In this document: piece by piece, positions 58,171 through 64,000 of the stretch
Layout of the letters: each line of letters starts with the position of its first letter
Numbering within the stretch: the first letter of the stretch is position 1
NCBI GenBank assembly: GCA_007570785.1
Contig: ML661902.1
Coordinates: forward strand, 2,222,373 to 2,286,372
Source of the DNA: Antilocapra americana
Taxonomy: Eukaryota > Chordata > Mammalia > Artiodactyla > Antilocapridae
Length of the DNA stretch: 64,000 nucleotides
Direction: 5' to 3'
Notes under the pieces: model-generated
Told to the model about the DNA's origin: nothing
The model's input: the letters and a program-made list of their open reading frames with translations, nothing else
The model's database searches: none
Made by a program: the position numbers and the translations under genes

Positions 58171-60424
58171 CTGTTAGATTATTTTATTTAGAATTCTTTC
58201 ATTTTCTTTTAATTAAACATAATTATTTAGGGAAGCATGCAAGGCAATAACATTAAAATGAAAAAAAAAATAACCCTGATACATGAGTTCCTTATATATT
58301 GAAGAGCTAAGCAACAGTAGGTTGGAAGCAGACTGAAAATAGGAAAAGAAGGTGTTAGGTGCTTAATGTTGCTACACACTCATGTAGATCAACTCTGAAG
58401 AGAGAGGCAATTGGCTTTGAGCAAAAGAAAATGAGTAATACAGTGACTAAAATTTGTAGTTTTTAACAACAGTTTACATCCTGGCATAATATTGACACTA
58501 TTCCATTTTTAAATTTTTTACTCTTTGAACACAAAGGTCAACTTAGGAAAGCAGAATAGATACTGATATATTTTCTGTTATGTATTTATGTGTGTAGAGA
58601 TGTGTGTGAGCATGTGCACATGTAACATTCCCATCACACATGCAGACACACAACATACATGCGTGCACATACACATTTACCTACACATTGGAATATTTCA
58701 CCATTCTGGTCTACTGATGGAAATGGATATAGACAGAGGAGTGAGAGAGAGAGAGAGAGGAAAGAAAAAGAATTGAAACATACTGTAAATAGATGGAGTC
58801 TTGTTTACAGCAATTCCTTAACATTTGTTTTATAACAGTTGTTTCCATGTTCAGCCCACACCAGCTGTTTCCCAAACATAGTTTTTAATACTAATACACT
58901 GTGCACCAACACAATTCTCCATAAAATGTTTAATGCATTGTAATCTTGTCTTATTACTGCTCTTGTTCTGACTACATCCAGCCCATCCCAAATTTCAAAA
59001 GAATTTTAGGGAAGTAGCCATTTGTGGAATGGAAAAAATGATTTCTATATTTCAAAACTATAAGGTGGCTGATGTACAAGGTTTGCTAAAAAAAATGTTC
59101 CCTGCACCAGGACTGTGTTTAGCCTTTAAATACCACTCACTGTGAATGCTAAGCCAGATGCATTATTAATAAATGTCATCTTTTCAAGTGAGTTCAGTAT
59201 TAATATTGATACAAACTTTCTTCCTGCTCTTAATTTTCATTTCAATAAAGATATGAATGTTGGCAAGCACTGCTATTGACAATTGATAAAATTATGCAAA
59301 CACAATGTTTTTGCAGCTTTTGAGTAAATATTGCATGCTAATGAGTTCCAAAGTGTTTTCTGTGTTCCTGTAGGAGCTGAATTTGTGTAGGTGGACCATG
59401 CCATGGATGTGCTTTTCTAAGCCTGTTACACTTATCTCAGCAGAGCTGTTGTTTGCCTCCTAATAAGCAATTCGGTAGTTTTATCATGAGCTCTGAGGCC
59501 CTCCAAAGATCATTTATATAATGACATCCTGTGAAAGCAAACCTCTCTAGAACTTTCTGAAGGTAATAATTAGTTCATATATTTGTTCTTTAGCCACAAT
59601 GGTGCTTTCAAAAAGCTTCCTGCTAATTTTCAGTCTAAATTGGATGCCACAGGTTTGTTCTTCAGTTGTAACAAAATGGTTTGGGGCATAAAGGGACATG
59701 TTTTGAAAAAGAGTTTTAAAATACCTAACTTTGAAAAGGAAAACATTCACATAGCTAATGATTCTTTTATACTCCTGTCCTTAGATTTTAAGGAGATAAT
59801 TTGGGAAATTAATATATCAATGCAGGGAAGAAAATCTAAATAAAAGAAAAGTAGAAAGTAGTTTACAAATATCCAAATGAGGTCTTTCTAAATGGACATG
59901 ACATCCAGAGTGGTTCCTTTTTTCAAGAAATGCATCAATAAAAATTATTTGAATGTTCATGAAAATTAAAGAATTATGCACTACTGGGGACATTCTGAAG
60001 AAATTATTTAATCAAAGAAAAAGAATATGTCTGAGTAAATTTAATGGTGTTATTAGTTTTGTCTTAAAAGCAGTATATTCCTACACTGATGACTTTGGTC
60101 ATAGCCACAACACAAAATAAAATTTGCTATGCATAAAAATTATTTCCAAAGATAACAAATTAAAATTAGATTTTGAAATAGAATTAGGAAACTACCATAT
60201 CAAAAGCCTCTAAATCTTTATGAATATTAAATTTATATGCCTCTAATACATGTATATGTAATATTTATGAAATATGTAAACATACTACATAATTCATAAA
60301 TATTATGTAAATTAGAAAATGTACACAAAGTAGGAAACTTAAAAGGCTAAGATAAAAACAGACATAAACAGATGTTTGGATTGTCAGTCTCTGAGGAATA
60401 CTCTCTCTCCTCTGAAAAACATTT
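58171..60424. other. Unassigned 2.25-kb stretch
   Basis: Contains a degenerate TG/CA-rich tract (58590-58680) and (GA)n at 58742-58760. 59000-59860 is complex, A+T-rich and free of any repeat I can name; see findings. An 86-codon open frame (59583-59843) has no identity. Confidence 0.45.
58742..58760. repeat. (GA)n microsatellite
   Basis: Eight or so uninterrupted GA units. Confidence 0.85.
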
Positions 60425-60530
60425 ACCATGTCAGGTATCATTCTAGGACCTTTGATATATTAACTCACTTAATTAACATAACAACTCTTTAAAGCTGGTA
60501 CTGCTAGTATCTTCCAATTATTTGGAAACA
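60425..60530 (-). mobile_element. MIR SINE fragment
   Basis: 'atcattctaggacctttg', 'tattaactcacttaatt' and 'ataacaactctttaaag' match the reversed MIR 3' half. Confidence 0.7.
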
Positions 60531-61485
60531 ATTTATCTGGCTTAAAGGGAGCACTCTGCTCCTGGCATGGCCTGGCCTTGCTGTGCCCAGGCAAGGCGCT
60601 CAGGAATAGTTTGTAATAACTGTTCGCTATTTTCTATATTATGGATTTTTAAATAACATTTTATTAGCAACAGAGACATGTCTTAAAAGCATAAACTCCT
60701 ATAAAAGAGAGTTAGTGCATTTACCTTGAAACTTGACAGGTATGTATTTATTTCAAGCAGAGCATTTTCAAAAGGAAAATAAATCTAGGTATTTATTCAG
60801 AACATCCATTTTTATCAGTGCTTCTCCCTCCTCTTCTGGAACCAGTGCTCTTCATTATTACACTGGCCATGATTAAAAACTTAGAAGAAAAGTAATAAAC
60901 TTCCTCAAACTTAAATTAATTAGATGACACAAAAGTTTGCTTCAATATCTTCTTCTCCATCTCATTCCCTATGTAAGACTGATGTTTTCCTCTGATGTAG
61001 TTACCAAATGCTTTCTTCACTGGATAATTACATTTCTAAGGCTTCTTCCAGACTCTACCTATATTTGACTCTCACCTGTGGCATCTTATTTTTCTGTAAT
61101 GCTCCTGAAGTTTTTCCTTTTCCTTTAATCCTTTCCTAGGATTTACTTTCCAAGCAGAAAGTAAATACCTACAGATTCTACATAACAAATGCTAATTGTT
61201 TCTAACTACTAGTCCTTGGACCACGGGTCTTACAGAGTTTGAACTATCTGTAGCAAAATGAGAAATACAAGGTGTGCACAATACACACACATGCGCACAT
61301 ACCTATACAGCTATTATAAAGTTGCCAGGTGAAACTACCTTTTCTTGGGAAGGCTTCTCGTTTATTCTGGAATTATATACTTACATTTTAATAGTAATTA
61401 TACTGTTTCTTACACACAATGGCAATGTTAGATGAAGTGTTCTTTAAACTTTTTTACATCATATGTCAAAATAAAATTAGTTTAC
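60531..61485. other. Unassigned spacer
   Basis: A G+C-richer patch with a potential short hairpin (ccttgc/gcaagg) lies at 60573-60596. A CA-rich tract is at 61277-61300. No gene. Confidence 0.5.
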
Positions 61486-64000
61486 TAGTTCAGTTCAGTA
61501 GCTCAGTAGTGTCCGACTCTTTGGGACTCCATGAATTGCAGCATGCCAGGCCTCCCTGTCCATCACCAACTCCTGGAGTTTACCCAAACTCATGTTCATT
61601 GAGTTGGTGATGCCATCGAACCATCTCATCCTCTGTCATCCCCTTCTCCTCCTGCCCCCAATCCTTCCCAGCATCAGAGTCTTTTCCAATGAGTCAGCTC
61701 TCTGCATGAGGTGGCCAAAGTATTGGAGTTTCAGCTTCAACATCAGTCTTCCAATAAACCCAGGACTGATCTCCTTTAGGATGGACTGGTTGGATCTCCT
61801 TGCACTCCAAGGGACTCTCAGGAGTCTTCTCCAACACCACAGTTCAAAAGCATCAATTCTTCAGTGCTCAGCTTTCTTCACAGTCCAACTCTCATATCCA
61901 TACATGACCAGTGGAAAAACTATAGCCTTGACTAGATGGACCTTTGTTGGCAAAGTAATGTCTGCTTTTTAATATGCTGTCTAGGTTGGTCATAACTTTC
62001 CTTCCAAGGAGTAAGGGTCTTTTAATCTCATGGCTGCAATCACCATCTGCAGTGATTTTGGAGCCCAAAAAAATAAAGTCTGACACTGCTTCCACTGTTT
62101 CCCCATCTATTCCCCATGAAGTGATGGGACCAGATGCCATGATCTTAGTTTTCTGAATGTTGAGCTTTAAGCCAACTTTTTCACTCTCTTCTTTCACTTT
62201 CATCAAGAGGCTTTTTAGTTCCTTTTCACTCTCTGCCATAAGGGTGATGTCATCTGCATATCTGAGGTTACTGATATTTCTTCCGGCAATCTTGATTCCA
62301 GCTTGTGCTTCTTCCAGCCCAGCGTTTCTCATGAGGTACTTTGCATATAAGTTAAATAAGCAGGGTGACAATATACAGCCTTGATGTACTCCTTTTTCTA
62401 TTTGGAACCAGTCTGTTTTTCCATGTCTAGTTCTAACTGTTGTTTCCTGACCTGCATACAGGTTTCTAAAGAGGCAGGTTAGATGGTCTAGTATTCCCAT
62501 CTCTTTAAGTATTTTCCACAGTTTATTGTGATCCATATAGTCAAAGGCTTTGGCATAGTCAATAAATCAGAAATAAATGTTTTTCTGGAACTCTCTTGCT
62601 TTTTCGATGATCCAGTAGATGTTGGCAATTTGATCTCTGGTTCCTCTGCTGTTTTTAAAACCAGCTTGAACATGTGCAAGTTCATGGTTCACATATTGCT
62701 GAAGCCTGGCTTGGAGAATTTTGAGCGTTACTTTACTACCGTGTGAGATGAGTGCAATTGTGCAGTAGTTTGAGCATTCTTTGGCATTGCCTTTCTTTGA
62801 GATTGGAATGAAAACTGACCTTTTCCAGTCCTGTGGCCACTGATGAGTTTCCCAAATTTGCTGGCATATTGAGTGCAGCACTTTCACAGCATCATCTTTC
62901 AGGATCTGAAATAGCTCAACTGGAATTCTGTCACCTCCACTTGCTTTTTTCGTAGTGATGCTTTCCAAGGTCCACTTGATTTTTCAGGATGTCTAGCTCT
63001 AGGTGAGTGATCACACCATCATGGTTATCTGGGTCACGAAGATCTTTTTTGTATAGTTCTGTGTATTCTTGCCACCTCTTCTTAATATCTTCTTCTTCTG
63101 TTAGGTCCATGCCATTTCTGTCATTTATTGAGCCCATCTTTGCATGAAATGTTCCCTTGGTATCTCTAATTTTCCTGAATAGATCTCTACTCTTTCCCAT
63201 TCTGTTGTTTTCCTCTATTTCTTTGCATTGATCACTGAGGAAGGCCTTCTTATCTCTCCTTGCTATTCTTTGGAACTCTGCATTCAAATAGGAATATCTT
63301 TCCTTTTCTTCTTTGCTTTTCACTTCTCTTCTTTTTACAGGTATTTTTAAGGCCTCCTCAGACAATCATTTTGCTTTTTTGCATTTCTTTTCCATGGGAA
63401 TGATCTTAATTCCTGTCTCCTGTACAATGTCACAAACCTTGTCATAGTTCATCAGGCACTCTGTCTATCAGATCTAGTCCCTTAAATATATTTCTCACTT
63501 TCACTATATAATCATAAGGGATTTGATTTAGGTCATACCTGAATGGTCTAGTGGTTTTCCCTATTTTCTTCAATTTAAGTCTGAATCTGGCAATAAGGAG
63601 TTCATGATCTAAGCCACAGTCAGCTCCCGGTCTTGTTTTTGCTGACTGTATAGAGCTTCTCCATCTTTGGCTGCAAAGAATATAATCAATCTGATTTTGG
63701 TGTTGACCATCTGGTGATGTCCATGTGTAGAGTACTTCTCTTGTGTTCTTGTAAGAGGGTGTTTGCTATGACCAATGCGTTCTCTTGGCAAAACTCTATT
63801 AGCCTTTGCCCTGCTTCATTCTGTACTCCAAGGCCGAATTTGCCTGTTACTCCAGGTGTTTCCTAATGCCTACTTTCACATTCCAGTCCCCTATAATGAA
63901 AAGGACATCTTTTGGGGGTGTTAGTTCTAAAAGGTCTTGTAGGTCTTCATAGAACCGTTCCACTTCAGCTTCGTCAGTGTTACTGGTTGGGGCATAGGCT
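61486..64000 (-). mobile_element. BovB LINE, 2.5-kb 3' portion, runs off the window
   Basis: A reverse-oriented BovB from its 3' terminal repeat ('agttcagttcagtagctc' near 61489) to the window edge, 2,515 bp. BovB is about 3.2 kb when complete, so the missing 5' end would lie beyond base 64000. It encodes endonuclease (right) and reverse transcriptase (middle) remnants. BovB is known to have entered ruminants by horizontal transfer, with related copies in squamate reptiles. It is the most complete of the eight BovB pieces here. Confidence 0.97.
61560..63999 (-). pseudogene. BovB ORF2 pseudogene (endonuclease + reverse transcriptase)
   Basis: Minus-strand decayed ORF2. The apurinic-type endonuclease part (63480-64000) shows GDWN at 63880-63891, and the later DH pair at 63604-63609 preceded by leucine where serine is usual. 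The linker and RT N-terminus are at 62931-63365. The RT core (62968-61892) has motif A (FIDYAKAFD) at 62540-62566, GVHQGCILSP at 62363-62392 and the catalytic YADD at 62249-62260. Damage: an in-frame TGA at 62567-62569 just before motif A, a frameshift near 62975-62990, a two-base deletion near 61961, and frame breaks in the endonuclease. The enzyme would nick target DNA and copy its own RNA; this copy cannot. Confidence 0.92.

Noticed and set aside
61592..61972. 126-codon plus-strand open frame
   Set aside because: Antisense to the BovB reverse transcriptase; the real, decayed frame is on the minus strand.
1..64000. A novel multi-gene biological system
   Set aside because: All coding remnants belong to known transposon families (BovB, L1, L2, Tigger1); no cluster of unexplained genes or ordered regulatory repeats was seen.

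Overview
This window is mammalian nuclear DNA from a ruminant, most likely a bovid (cattle, sheep, goat or relative). The diagnosis rests on the repeats. There are eight pieces of the BovB LINE, about twenty SINEs of the Bov-tA and Bov-A2 type, several CHR-type cetartiodactyl SINEs, and young ruminant L1 3' ends ending in A-rich tails. Beneath them lie older layers shared by all placental mammals: L2, MIR, MLT1, old L1 and a Tigger1 DNA transposon. The sequence is A+T rich and every long open frame is either a transposon relic or without recognisable identity. I find no exon of a cellular gene, no tRNA, rRNA or snRNA gene, no CpG island and nothing prokaryotic. It reads as intergenic or deep intronic DNA.

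Layout. 1-1175: an MLT1 LTR broken by a BovB and a Bov-tA. 1555-3090: a long old L2 with a recognisable reverse transcriptase block. 3.1-7 kb: mostly unassigned. 7-13.8 kb: MIR, L2, L1, Bov-A2 and Bov-tA copies. 14.7-16.7 kb: two young L1 tails and two SINEs; the first L1 has a short inverted 5' end and a possible 3' transduction. 20.86-23.37 kb: a near full-length Tigger1 with dead transposase and a SINE inside it. 23.8-34.5 kb: L1, CHR, MIR and two BovB pieces, both set in older L1. 34.55-36.42 kb: a 1.9 kb old L1 with an exact 44-bp tandem duplication. 38-53.8 kb: the densest SINE, BovB and L1 region, including an inverted SINE pair and several SINE rearrangements. 55.4-56.4 kb: an old L1 carrying a SINE. 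57.9 kb: a CHR/Bov hybrid SINE. 61.49-64 kb: the 3' 2.5 kb of a large BovB running off the right edge, with endonuclease and reverse transcriptase remnants.

Function. No set of genes works together here. The only coding content is decayed selfish-element protein: BovB endonuclease/reverse transcriptase, L2 and L1 reverse transcriptase, and Tigger transposase. The BovB at the right edge is the least damaged, but it has an in-frame stop and at least two frameshifts in its reverse transcriptase region. Ruminant SINEs of the Bov-A family end in BovB-like sequence and are believed to be mobilised by BovB, so the eight BovB pieces and the SINEs are parts of one amplification system.

I did not find an undescribed biological system. 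The observations most worth checking are retrotransposition by-products (5' inversion, 3' transduction, palindrome-mediated strand switch, SINE-SINE hybrid, repeated use of one target site) and a few repeat-free blocks that could be conserved non-coding DNA. Family names come from recalled consensus sequences, and boundaries are good to roughly 5-30 bases unless a target-site duplication is quoted.
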